Assembly: GCA_024508725.1 (NCBI GenBank)
Contig: JANINS010000004.1
Location: forward strand, 762,163 to 826,162
Direction: 5' to 3'
Source: Chitinophagaceae bacterium
GTDB taxonomy: Bacteria > Bacteroidota > Bacteroidia > Chitinophagales > Chitinophagaceae
DNA length: 64,000 nt
In this document: in pieces, positions 7,952 through 15,153 of the stretch
Numbering within the stretch: position 1 is the first letter of the stretch
Layout: every line of letters starts with the position of its first letter
The notes under the pieces: generated by a model
The model's database searches: none
Seen by the model: only the letters and a program-made list of their open reading frames with translations
Told to the model about the DNA's origin: nothing
Position numbers and translations under genes: made by a program

Positions 7952-7975
7952 TCTTGCGGTTTTTTGCGGTTTTTT

Positions 7976-8005
7976 CAAAGATAGCCTTTAGTTCTAATGT
8001 ATAAA
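7976..8005 (-). promoter_or_regulatory. Predicted promoter of the nagB-like gene
   Basis: On the minus strand TATCTTTG at 7976-7983 fits the Bacteroidota -7 consensus TAnnTTTG. A TTT at 8003-8005 stands in for the -33 TTG with a 19-bp spacer. The start site should fall near 7970, which supports the ATG at 7951. Confidence 0.5.
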
Positions 8006-8020
8006 GGTGAAATTTTATTT

Positions 8021-8070
8021 GGCCAGCCAGGAATAAGGGTTGAGCTTTCGTTGCGTCGCACTCTTGTACT
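8021..8070 (-). repeat. Dispersed intergenic repeat, copy 1
   Basis: The reverse complement begins AGTACAAGAGTGCGACGCA and ends in CTGGCTGGCC after a variable middle. It lies in the divergent gap between the nagB-like and PAP2 genes and faces copy 2 in inverted orientation. The rest of this 302-bp gap holds nothing recognisable apart from copy 2 and the promoter. Confidence 0.75.
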
Positions 8071-8151
8071 GTGGAATCCTGATTCGTCAAATCATCAGCT
8101 ATTACTCATGTCTCACCATTCAAGACTCCTGTCGGCTCAATAAAGTTAGAA

Positions 8152-8205
8152 TGTACAAGTGAGTGACACAACCGGTGATGCCACAAAGTACTTTAGCTGG
8201 CTACC
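8152..8205 (+). repeat. Dispersed intergenic repeat, copy 2
   Basis: TGTACAAGTGAGTGACACA, a GATGCC block, then TTTAGCTGGCTACC. This is the same variant as copy 8 at 57553, which shares the GTGAGTGACACAAC core. Confidence 0.75.
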
Positions 8206-8253
8206 CAAACTCGCTTGGCAGGAGGTTTGATTAACCATAGACATTAAATAACA

Positions 8254-9150
8254 ATGACTATGAAGAAATTACTTATTCCTGTGCTGCTGTTGCTGGGCAT
8301 TTCATCTGTAAAAGCACAGGACACATTGTATGTTACTGACACGGCAATCTACGCTGCGAAAACAAATAAACTATATGTAAGCTATTCAGCAGATGGTGAA
8401 GTAAAACGACCATCTCCTTACACAGTTCGATACAAAAGGGATATTCCAATAAATATTGGGTTAATTGGTTTGAATTACCTGGGTGTAACCCTCGTCAACA
8501 ACAAAAAAGACATCACACCAGCAGAAGCTATGGCTTTAAAAAAGGAAAATGTGCCATTCTTCGACAGAGGTAATGTTGGTTATTTCGATGAGAGCATCGA
8601 TAAAGCCAGCTATACACCATTCTATGCATCGTTTGCCTGGCCAGTTGTAATGATGTTCGTTGATGGAGATCAAACCCGTCATTTAGGACAGGTAGTGACT
8701 ATGTATATACAAACAATGGCGGTTACAGGAGCAATGTTTTCTATCACTGCAGGTTTGGTGAACAGACCCCGTCCTTTGGTTTACGGGGCCAACACTCCAA
8801 TGGATAGAAGAACAAGTAATAACTCTCAACGATCTTTCTTTGCTGGTCATACTGCAGCTACTGCGGCCTCAAGTTTCTTTACCGCAAAAGTGTTCAGTGA
8901 TATGAATCCAGACTCAAAACTTAAACCTGTAGTTTGGGTGGTGGCAGCAGGGTTACCGGCTCTTGTGGGATATCAGCGTTATAAATCGGGTCAACATTTT
9001 CTAAGTGATAATATTCTTGGCTATGCAATTGGTGCTGCTACAGGTATTCTTATTCCTAAATGGCATAAAACTGCTGCATCAAAAAATATGAGCATTATGC
9101 CTGCTTTCGGACCAAATTACCAGGGTATGGCTATGGTGTATAAATTCTAG
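8254..9150 (+). CDS. PAP2-superfamily phosphatase, exported
   Basis: The 298-residue protein starts with a signal peptide (LLIPVLLLLGISSVKAQ) and contains a C-terminal acid-phosphatase core. NRPRPLVYG matches the first PAP2 motif, SQRSFFAGHTAA the second, and YQRYKSGQHFLSDNILGYAIG the third with the conserved R...H...D. The first-motif lysine is not obvious, and the second motif has S-FFAGH in place of PSGH. Three or four hydrophobic helices surround the motifs, so it is a membrane-bound, periplasm-facing lipid phosphatase. Undecaprenyl diphosphate or phosphatidylglycerol phosphate are possible substrates. Two ATGs lie two codons apart (8254 and 8260); either may be used. A small lipoprotein gene follows 4 bp later. 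Confidence 0.8.
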   Translation: MTMKKLLIPVLLLLGISSVKAQDTLYVTDTAIYAAKTNKLYVSYSADGEVKRPSPYTVRYKRDIPINIGLIGLNYLGVTLVNNKKDITPAEAMALKKENVPFFDRGNVGYFDESIDKASYTPFYASFAWPVVMMFVDGDQTRHLGQVVTMYIQTMAVTGAMFSITAGLVNRPRPLVYGANTPMDRRTSNNSQRSFFAGHTAATAASSFFTAKVFSDMNPDSKLKPVVWVVAAGLPALVGYQRYKSGQHFLSDNILGYAIGAATGILIPKWHKTAASKNMSIMPAFGPNYQGMAMVYKF

Positions 9151-9154
9151 GTAC

Positions 9155-9385
9155 ATGAAAAGAATAATAGTGATTGCTATAGCAATGCTGTTCGTTACAG
9201 CCTGCGACATCAAAGTAAAAACAGAGAACAAAACAAAAACTGATTCGCTTTTACAAAAAGCAGATACCACTTTAGAAAACTGGGGTGATTCAGCAAAATC
9301 AAAGTTCAAAAAAGCAAAATCCGAAGTGAAAGAGGAGTGGAATGAACATTTTAAGAAAGATTCCGCTTCCAAAAAAGTGAGATAA
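9155..9385 (+). CDS. Small lipoprotein with a charged helical tail
   Basis: The 76-residue protein has a lipoprotein signal with lipobox VTAC (cysteine at 17). The mature part is almost entirely lysine, glutamate, aspartate, serine and threonine, and is predicted to be helical. No family is recognised. It starts 4 bp after the PAP2 gene and is likely co-transcribed with it. The mature protein is probably held on a membrane leaflet by its lipid. Confidence 0.7.
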   Translation: MKRIIVIAIAMLFVTACDIKVKTENKTKTDSLLQKADTTLENWGDSAKSKFKKAKSEVKEEWNEHFKKDSASKKVR

Positions 9386-9425
9386 AAACCGTTTGATCGG
9401 CACATTTGCCGTTCATGTAGCAAAG

Positions 9426-9475
9426 CCGCTCTCTTAACAAGACTTTTAGAGTTTTTGTTTGGAGTGCGGTTTTTT
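9426..9475 (+). terminator. Possible terminator after the PAP2/lipoprotein pair
   Basis: CCGCTCTC at 9426-9433 pairs with GAGTGCGG at 9462-9469 (one mismatch) ahead of six T. The loop is long, so it is weak. A short CGGCACATTTGCCG hairpin precedes it at 9399-9412. Confidence 0.4.
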
Positions 9476-9524
9476 GCGTTTTATGTTTGCATTACAAATC
9501 AACGGAATATATATTATTCCTTAG

Positions 9525-9602
9525 ATGAACTCCAATCTTTCCTCTGAATTTCCTGCAAAAATCCGCAAACTGGATTTTCAACAGACTAAACCTAAGACAT
9601 GA
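9525..9602 (+). CDS. Possible 25-residue leader peptide
   Basis: An ATG at 9525 opens 25 codons (MNSNLSSEFPAKIRKL and so on). They end in a TGA that overlaps the ATG of the next small gene in an ATGA arrangement, a sign of translational coupling. The peptide is polar and basic and matches no family known to me. No strong ribosome-binding site is visible. It may be a real coupled leader ORF or chance. Confidence 0.35.
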   Translation: MNSNLSSEFPAKIRKLDFQQTKPKT

Positions 9603-9793
9603 AGACGATAACACAACAACCCTTAATAGAAATAGAACCTAAAGAACTGCAGCAATTATGTATGCAGGTAAAAGAAACAATAGCTAACCAGGCAAACATC
9701 AAAACAACAACCCAACCCTTTAGTGTTGCTGACCTTTGGAGAATACACCGTTCAACCCGTTACCGAGTGCAAAGAAGAAACATAATGATGTAG
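9599..9793 (+). CDS. Small hypothetical protein (64 aa)
   Basis: A polar 64-residue protein, glutamine- and threonine-rich in its first 45 residues. It ends in an arginine-rich segment (WRIHRSTRYRVQRRNIMM) that could contact nucleic acid or membrane. No family is recognised. Its start overlaps the stop of the 25-codon ORF at 9525, and a strong terminator follows. That supports a short self-contained transcription unit. No hydrophobic helix or signal peptide. Confidence 0.55.
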   Translation: MKTITQQPLIEIEPKELQQLCMQVKETIANQANIKTTTQPFSVADLWRIHRSTRYRVQRRNIMM

Positions 9794-9833
9794 TTTTTTT
9801 CTCATAGCAAGCAGGCAACCCAAACCTTAAAAC

Positions 9834-9870
9834 AAAACCGCTTCTTTCCAGATGGCGGTTTTTTGTTTTT
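9834..9870 (+). terminator. Terminator after the 64-aa gene
   Basis: AAAACCGC and GCGGTTTT form the stem around a 13-nt loop, followed by further T-rich sequence. Confidence 0.65.
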
Positions 9871-9930
9871 CTAATCTCATCTTTCTATTGGCAATGTTTT
9901 TGAACTTTTCTGTTTAGTTCAACAAATCGA

Positions 9931-10131
9931 ATGACTATGAAACTGATAATTGGAACATTAGCCGGAGTAGCAGCAGGAGTGGCAATATACATGTTACTGG
10001 ATGAGAAGAGAAGATCCAATCTCACCAATGAAACAAAAAAGCAGTGGAGAAGAATCTGGGGTAAACCAGACCTTGATGAAGATCCATGGGCAGAGTATAA
10101 TGAACGAAAAGCATCAGCTTCTCATAGCTAA
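9931..10131 (+). CDS. Small YtxH-like membrane-anchored protein
   Basis: The 66-residue protein has one N-terminal glycine/alanine-rich helix (LIIGTLAGVAAGVAIYMLL), then a basic and charged tail with two tryptophans. That is the plan of YtxH-like proteins, which carry a glycine-zipper membrane helix. No catalytic motif is present. It starts ATG-ACT-ATG, the same doubled start seen for the PAP2 gene. A strong terminator follows, and two further YtxH-like genes lie downstream. Function unknown; envelope-stress roles are proposed for such proteins elsewhere. Confidence 0.6.
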   Translation: MTMKLIIGTLAGVAAGVAIYMLLDEKRRSNLTNETKKQWRRIWGKPDLDEDPWAEYNERKASASHS

Positions 10132-10146
10132 ATGAATTATAATAAT

Positions 10147-10180
10147 AGCCGCAGGTTGAAAGCTTCAGCCTGCGGCTTTT
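10147..10180 (+). terminator. Strong terminator after the first YtxH-like gene
   Basis: AGCCGCAGG and CCTGCGGCT form a perfect 9-bp stem around 13 nt and are followed by TTTTAT. Confidence 0.85.
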
Positions 10181-10242
10181 ATATTATAACAGCTGCTTCT
10201 TTCTGGCAAGGTATTCGTAAAAATTACCAGTAAAAGATTGTT

Positions 10243-10527
10243 ATGACAGGAAGTGCTTATAAGATAATATTTACAGGATTTACAGCATTGGTTTCAGGTG
10301 TGGCAATTGGTACATTGTTGGCTCCAAATTGTGGTGCAGACACCAGGAGAAAAGTTACAGAAACTGCAGAGAACATCAGGAAACGTATCATGGGTTTTGC
10401 CATGAGAAGCGGACATACGGTGGAAGATGTAAAGAATATGTTGAATGAAGACATCGAAGGTTTGAATCCCGATCTCAAAAGCAGAATTCTGCAATTGATC
10501 GAAATATCTGAAAGGAAGCTGGCTTAA
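10243..10527 (+). CDS. YtxH domain protein
   Basis: A 94-residue protein with an N-terminal helix containing FTALVSGVAIGTLLAPN, then GADTRRKVTETAENIRKRI. The G-x-x-x-G-x-L-x-A-P helix followed by a T-R-x-K-x-x-E-x-A-x-x-x-R segment is the YtxH signature. The C-terminal half is helical and amphipathic. It is inferred to be a small single-span inner-membrane protein. The next gene begins 11 bp downstream with the same architecture, so the pair is probably one operon. Confidence 0.8.
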   Translation: MTGSAYKIIFTGFTALVSGVAIGTLLAPNCGADTRRKVTETAENIRKRIMGFAMRSGHTVEDVKNMLNEDIEGLNPDLKSRILQLIEISERKLA

Positions 10528-10538
10528 TACAAATAAAT

Positions 10539-10757
10539 ATGAAGAATGTGAAAGTGCTACTCTACACGGTAACAGGATTGATCGTGGGTTTTGGAATTGG
10601 ATTGTTGGCAGCACCTGTTGCAGGAAGAGATATTCGCTACCGGCTTAAATATACTGCCAATAAACTAAAAGGCCGTTTAGGTATCGATGGCCATAAAGAG
10701 TTTAGTGATAGCGAAATGGAAATGGATGCTACCAATGGCAGAAGTTATGGTTTCTAA
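10539..10757 (+). CDS. YtxH domain protein, shorter paralogue
   Basis: A 72-residue protein with the YtxH helix LIVGFGIGLLAAPVAGRDIRY followed by a basic region (RLKYTANKLKGRLG) and a polar tail. It is a shorter relative of the gene just upstream. Both share G-x-G-x-L-x-A-P and the following arginine. Single membrane helix, no catalytic motif. Confidence 0.78.
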   Translation: MKNVKVLLYTVTGLIVGFGIGLLAAPVAGRDIRYRLKYTANKLKGRLGIDGHKEFSDSEMEMDATNGRSYGF

Positions 10758-10791
10758 GCAGTAACAATTGAGTTTTTAATCAGAAAGAAGG

Positions 10792-10818
10792 ATTAATGTG
10801 TTGAAACTACACATTAAT
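10792..10818 (+). promoter_or_regulatory. Perfect 10-bp inverted repeat upstream of malQ
   Basis: ATTAATGTGT and ACACATTAAT are exact reverse complements separated by 7 bp. The repeat overlaps a possible -33 TTG at 10801, with TATTTTG at 10824-10830 as a near-consensus -7 box. That placement suits an operator for a dimeric regulator. No T-run follows, so a terminator for the YtxH pair is less likely. Confidence 0.5.
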
Positions 10819-10851
10819 TCGTTTATTTTGTACCTCTAAAATTGCTGCGTT

Positions 10852-13800
10852 TTGCCTTCGAAAAAATCAACCAAAGAAAAAGTGATGGCTGAAGAGCCAA
10901 AAGTACAGGAAAAACCCTCAAACGGTACGATACCTGGTAACGGAATACCTTCTAACCCTACTAAAATAATAGAAATTCACGATAAATCTGCAAAGCTACA
11001 GGAGGAGGAATCAAAACTTCCTGCTGTGTCTGTAAAAAAAGGGGCGGTTAAAAATAAAGTTGCACCGAAACCAGCGGTAGCTAAGGCAAAAACGCCGACA
11101 AAGAGTGAAACTGGCAAAGCAAAAACTCCAGCCAAAAAATCAGTTCCGGTTAAAAAATCGGCCTCAAAAAAACCTGGTGTTGAAACTCAATCCGTAAAGG
11201 TTAATACAGTTGAGTTTAGAATAAGATTCCATACTGAATATGGTCAATCATTATACCTGATAGGAGCTAGTACTCTATTAGGTGAAATGAATATTGAAAA
11301 AGCTATTCCTATGGAATATCTCGATCGAGAACATTGGACTGTGAGCCTGAACCTGGACGAGATCAAAACTGCTGTCAGGTACCAGTATGTTCTTAAACAA
11401 AAAGATGGAAGCTTCGAATACGACTGGGGTTTTAAAACGTTCGATCCGGCTTCATTTAAGTCGAAAAATATCCTGGTGATAGACTCCTGGAATCATGCAG
11501 GCTATTACGAGAATGTTTTTTATACCGAACCTTTCCAGGAAGTATTATTCGGAAAATCAACTTATAATAATTCTAAGTCTCCAAAAACAATCACACATCG
11601 TTTCCTGGTAAAAGCACCACTGCTTCAAAATGGGGAAGTAATTTGTTTGTTAGGTTATGGAGAACATCTTAAAAACTGGAATACAGAATCTCCTTTACTG
11701 CTGAATAAAAAAGCTGAAGATGATTTCTGGAGCCTGGATGTTGATCTTTCTGGTCAACATCATGTTGAATACAAATACGGTGTGTACGACACGATCAAGA
11801 AAGATTTTATTCGTTACGAAGGCGGAAACCTGAATCGGTATGCACCATCACCTGTAAAAGGCCAGGTAGTAAGTGTTAATGATGGTTTTGCCATTCTTCC
11901 CAATACTACATGGAAAGCTGCAGGTGTTGCGATTCCTGTGTTCAGTTTACGAACTGAGAGAAGCTATGGAGTAGGAGAGTTTACCGATCTTAAATTATTA
12001 GTAGACTGGGCAAAGCACATTGGTTTGAAGATGATCCAGATCTTGCCGGTAAATGATACTTCAGCAACACATACATGGACGGATTCTTATCCATATGCAG
12101 CTATTTCTGCATTTGCATTGCATCCAATGTTCCTTGACCTGGAAAAAGTGGCTGATTCAAAGAACAAATCATTATTAAAAGATATTGAAGAGAAGCGAAA
12201 AGAATTGAATGGCTCTTCAACAATTCAATACGAAGCGGTTAACGAGCTGAAGCTGCAGTTCATCGAAAAAATATATCCATCGCAAAAAGCGGCAACGTTC
12301 AAAAGCAAAGATTTCAAAGAGTTCTTTAAAGCAAATGAACACTGGTTGGTTCCTTATGCAGTTTTCAGTTATTTAAGAGATGAATACGGAACATCTGATT
12401 TTAACCAATGGCCGGCACACAAGAATTACGATGATGCAGAAGTTGCAACGCTTGCAAAAGAAGGAACAACGAGTCATGATAAAGTAAACATCCATTTCTT
12501 TATCCAGTATCATTTGCATTTGCAATTGAAAGAAGCAACTGAGTACGCTCATTCAAAACAGATCATCGTAAAAGGAGATATTCCAATTGGCGTTTATCGA
12601 TACGGTGTTGATGCATGGCAACATCCTGAGCTTTTTCACATGAATGTTCAGGCCGGAGCTCCGCCAGATGATTTTGCAGTAAAAGGTCAGAACTGGGGTT
12701 TCCCAACCTATAACTGGGAAAGAATGAAACAAGATGGATTTGAATGGTGGCGTCAACGCTTTACGCAGATGAGCTACTATTTCGATGCTTTTCGTATCGA
12801 TCACATCCTAGGTTTCTTTAGAATATGGAGTATTCCATTAGATGCAGTAGAAGGTATTATGGGACGTTTCGTTCCGGCAATTCCGGTGCATGTAAATGAG
12901 TTTGGTGAAAGAGGAATTCACTTTGATTACAACAGGTATTGCCGACCATTGATCACTGAATCAATTTTACATGAAGTATTTGGTGAAAGAGTAGAAGAAG
13001 TGAAAGAAACTTTTCTTAAAGAAAGTGGATGGGAACAATTTGCATTGAAAGATGAGTTCAGAACACAGCGACAAGTAGAACAGTATTTTGCTGATAAAGA
13101 TGATCAGCAATTGAAAGAAGGTTTGTATGATCTGATCTCAAATGTGATATTGTTTGAAGAAGAAGGCTCTAACGGCACAAGGTTTCATTTCCGTTTTGGA
13201 ATAGAAGATACACTTTCATACAAAGAGTTTGATGCTCACACCAAACACTTGTTGAAACAACTTTATGTGAACTATTTCTTCGAAAGACAAGATCATCATT
13301 GGAAGATTGAAGCCATGCAGAAATTGCCTGGATTAAAAAGATCAACCAATATGTTGATCTGTGGTGAAGATCTTGGTTTGGTTCCTCATTCAGTTCCAGA
13401 CGTTATGAATCATCTTGGTATTCTAAGTCTTGAGATACAACGAATGCCAAAAGCGGTGCACAAACAATTCTTCCATCCTGCAGATGCTCCATATCTAAGT
13501 GTGGTTACTCCATCAACACATGATATGAGCACCGTACGTAGCTGGTGGGAAGAAGACAGAACCAATACACAGAAATTCTATAACAACGAACTAAGACAGC
13601 CAGGCGATGCACCTTATTATTGTGAACCATGGATCAGCAAAGCCATTATTCTGCAACATTTACAGTCTCCTGCAATGTGGAGTATCTTCCAGATACAGGA
13701 TCTGTTAGGAATCAGCGGCGATTTAAGAAGAGAAGATCCGTCAGAAGAGAGGATTAATCTTCCATCCAATCCAAAACACTATTGGAATTACCGCATGCAT

Positions 13801-13881
13801 CTGAACATTGAAGACTTATTGAAGTCTGATGAATTCAATACAGAGTTGCGGGATTATATAGAATCATCCGGACGTAATTGA
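10852..13881 (+). CDS. malQ: 4-alpha-glucanotransferase, DPE2-type with two CBM20 domains
   Basis: The 1009-residue GH77 enzyme transfers glucosyl units between maltooligosaccharides or glycogen. After a low-complexity tail (about 1-115, rich in lysine, alanine, proline and threonine, resembling histone H1 tails) come two CBM20 starch-binding domains at about 118-235 and 245-350. The GH77 barrel starts near 355. Visible active-site segments are FDAFRIDHILGFFRIW (nucleophile aspartate), ICGEDLG (acid/base glutamate) and PSTHDMSTVRSWW. Two CBM20 domains and an interrupted catalytic domain match DPE2 rather than short bacterial MalQ. The start used is TTG at 10852; an ATG at 10885 would remove eleven residues of the tail. 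Terminator follows at once. Confidence 0.9.
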   Translation: MPSKKSTKEKVMAEEPKVQEKPSNGTIPGNGIPSNPTKIIEIHDKSAKLQEEESKLPAVSVKKGAVKNKVAPKPAVAKAKTPTKSETGKAKTPAKKSVPVKKSASKKPGVETQSVKVNTVEFRIRFHTEYGQSLYLIGASTLLGEMNIEKAIPMEYLDREHWTVSLNLDEIKTAVRYQYVLKQKDGSFEYDWGFKTFDPASFKSKNILVIDSWNHAGYYENVFYTEPFQEVLFGKSTYNNSKSPKTITHRFLVKAPLLQNGEVICLLGYGEHLKNWNTESPLLLNKKAEDDFWSLDVDLSGQHHVEYKYGVYDTIKKDFIRYEGGNLNRYAPSPVKGQVVSVNDGFAILPNTTWKAAGVAIPVFSLRTERSYGVGEFTDLKLLVDWAKHIGLKMIQILPVNDTSATHTWTDSYPYAAISAFALHPMFLDLEKVADSKNKSLLKDIEEKRKELNGSSTIQYEAVNELKLQFIEKIYPSQKAATFKSKDFKEFFKANEHWLVPYAVFSYLRDEYGTSDFNQWPAHKNYDDAEVATLAKEGTTSHDKVNIHFFIQYHLHLQLKEATEYAHSKQIIVKGDIPIGVYRYGVDAWQHPELFHMNVQAGAPPDDFAVKGQNWGFPTYNWERMKQDGFEWWRQRFTQMSYYFDAFRIDHILGFFRIWSIPLDAVEGIMGRFVPAIPVHVNEFGERGIHFDYNRYCRPLITESILHEVFGERVEEVKETFLKESGWEQFALKDEFRTQRQVEQYFADKDDQQLKEGLYDLISNVILFEEEGSNGTRFHFRFGIEDTLSYKEFDAHTKHLLKQLYVNYFFERQDHHWKIEAMQKLPGLKRSTNMLICGEDLGLVPHSVPDVMNHLGILSLEIQRMPKAVHKQFFHPADAPYLSVVTPSTHDMSTVRSWWEEDRTNTQKFYNNELRQPGDAPYYCEPWISKAIILQHLQSPAMWSIFQIQDLLGISGDLRREDPSEERINLPSNPKHYWNYRMHLNIEDLLKSDEFNTELRDYIESSGRN

Positions 13882-13888
13882 TAAAACT

Positions 13889-13915
13889 CATCCGCCAACT
13901 GGCGGATGTTTTTTT
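13889..13915 (+). terminator. Terminator after malQ
   Basis: CATCCGCC-AACT-GGCGGATG is a perfect 8-bp stem followed by seven T. Confidence 0.9.
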
Positions 13916-13930
13916 ATCTTGCGCCTCATC

Positions 13931-14950
13931 GTGAAAGTTACATATCAAATACACCAGCTTCCTTTTAAACATCCATTCACCATTTCTGGTGGAAGAACAA
14001 AAACACATCAGCCAACATTTATTGTTGAGCTTTCGCTTGGACCTTTTACCGGTTATGGCGAAGCTCCAGCCATCACGTATTACAACATCACGGTTGACCA
14101 AATGGCTGCTGATCTTGAACGAAAGAAAACGTTTGTAGAAAAGTTTGCTTTTACACATCCCGATCGTTACTGGCATTACTTACATCACCTGTTTCCCAAT
14201 AATCCTTTTCTTGTTTGTGCGTTGGATATGGCAGCATGGGATATGTTTGGAAAGATGCAGTCCAGGCCGTTATATGAATTATGGGGAACAGAATGGAAGA
14301 ATGAAGTAAAAACGGATTATACAATCGGCATCGATTCGATCGATAAGATGGTTATTAAGATGAAGGAAACGCCGTGGCCGATTTATAAAGTGAAACTGGG
14401 AACTCCTGAAGACATCAGCATCATCAGAACACTTAGAGAAAATACCGATTCTGTGTTAAGGGTGGATGCAAATGCAGGTTGGGAGTTGGAAGATGCACTT
14501 AAACTGATTCCGCAGTTGAAAGACCTGGGAGTGGAGTTTGTTGAACAGCCTCTTGCCAAAGATAATTGGGAAGGGATGCAGGTCTTGTTTAAAGAATCGC
14601 CACTTCCGCTATTTGCTGATGAGAGCTGTGTATTTGAACAAGACGTGGAGAAATGTTATGAGCACTTTCATGGAATCAATATAAAACTCACCAAATGCAG
14701 CGGACCAACTCCTGCATTACGAATGATCGAAAAAGCAAGATCATTGGGTATGCAGGTGATGATGGGCAGCATGAATGAATCAACAATAGGATCCGCTGCC
14801 ATCGCTCAATTTCTGCCGCAACTTGATCATGTAGATTGCGACGGGCCTTTATTGTTATCCGAAGACCTGGCAAAAGGAGTAACGATCGAATTCGGAAATA
14901 TTGCTATATCTCCCAATCCGGGATTGGGTATTTCTGTTGGAAACCTGTGA
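13931..14950 (+). CDS. Dipeptide epimerase, enolase superfamily
   Basis: The 339-residue muconate-lactonizing-type enzyme has an N-terminal capping domain and a barrel. Catalytic landmarks are KVKLG (the K-x-K base), RVDANAGW, FVEQPL, FADES (three metal acids), NIKLTKCSG (second lysine), GSMNES and a late DCDG. This set is typical of L-Ala-D/L-Glu epimerase and related dipeptide epimerases. It probably acts on peptidoglycan-derived or protein-derived dipeptides in the cytoplasm. Exact specificity cannot be read. The GTG at 13931 gives the family-typical start VKVTYQIHQLPF; a TTG four codons earlier sits against the malQ terminator. Confidence 0.85.
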   Translation: MKVTYQIHQLPFKHPFTISGGRTKTHQPTFIVELSLGPFTGYGEAPAITYYNITVDQMAADLERKKTFVEKFAFTHPDRYWHYLHHLFPNNPFLVCALDMAAWDMFGKMQSRPLYELWGTEWKNEVKTDYTIGIDSIDKMVIKMKETPWPIYKVKLGTPEDISIIRTLRENTDSVLRVDANAGWELEDALKLIPQLKDLGVEFVEQPLAKDNWEGMQVLFKESPLPLFADESCVFEQDVEKCYEHFHGINIKLTKCSGPTPALRMIEKARSLGMQVMMGSMNESTIGSAAIAQFLPQLDHVDCDGPLLLSEDLAKGVTIEFGNIAISPNPGLGISVGNL

Positions 14951-15033
14951 ATTAAAAATTTTACTTCTTAATCGATATTTAAGACTAAAATCATTTTTTG
15001 AGGTGTCTCATTATGGTACATTTAGCTACCAAT

Positions 15034-15141
15034 ATGAAAAATCACAAACTGCCCGAGAAACGATTTCTTGTTGTATTGCCCTTATTACTCTTCATAGAAT
15101 TCGGCGTGACCATTTACTATGTAGTTCGAAAGCTGGTGTAA
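15034..15141 (+). CDS. Possible 35-residue small membrane protein
   Basis: The ATG at 15034 opens 35 codons: a basic N-terminus (MKNHKLPEKR), a hydrophobic stretch (FLVVLPLLLFIEFGVTIYY) and a basic end (VVRKLV). This is the pattern of a single-span small membrane protein. It fills most of the gap between the epimerase and ychF. A 6-bp hairpin, GCTGGT/ACCAGC at 15132-15148, spans its stop codon but has no T tract. The coherent positive-inside layout favours a real gene; no homologue is known to me. Confidence 0.5.
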   Translation: MKNHKLPEKRFLVVLPLLLFIEFGVTIYYVVRKLV

Positions 15142-15153
15142 GACCAGCCGGGG

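Noticed and set aside
8021-8205. CRISPR-like array from repeated blocks
   Set aside because: The copies are scattered, on both strands and of unequal spacing, with no spacers or cas genes.
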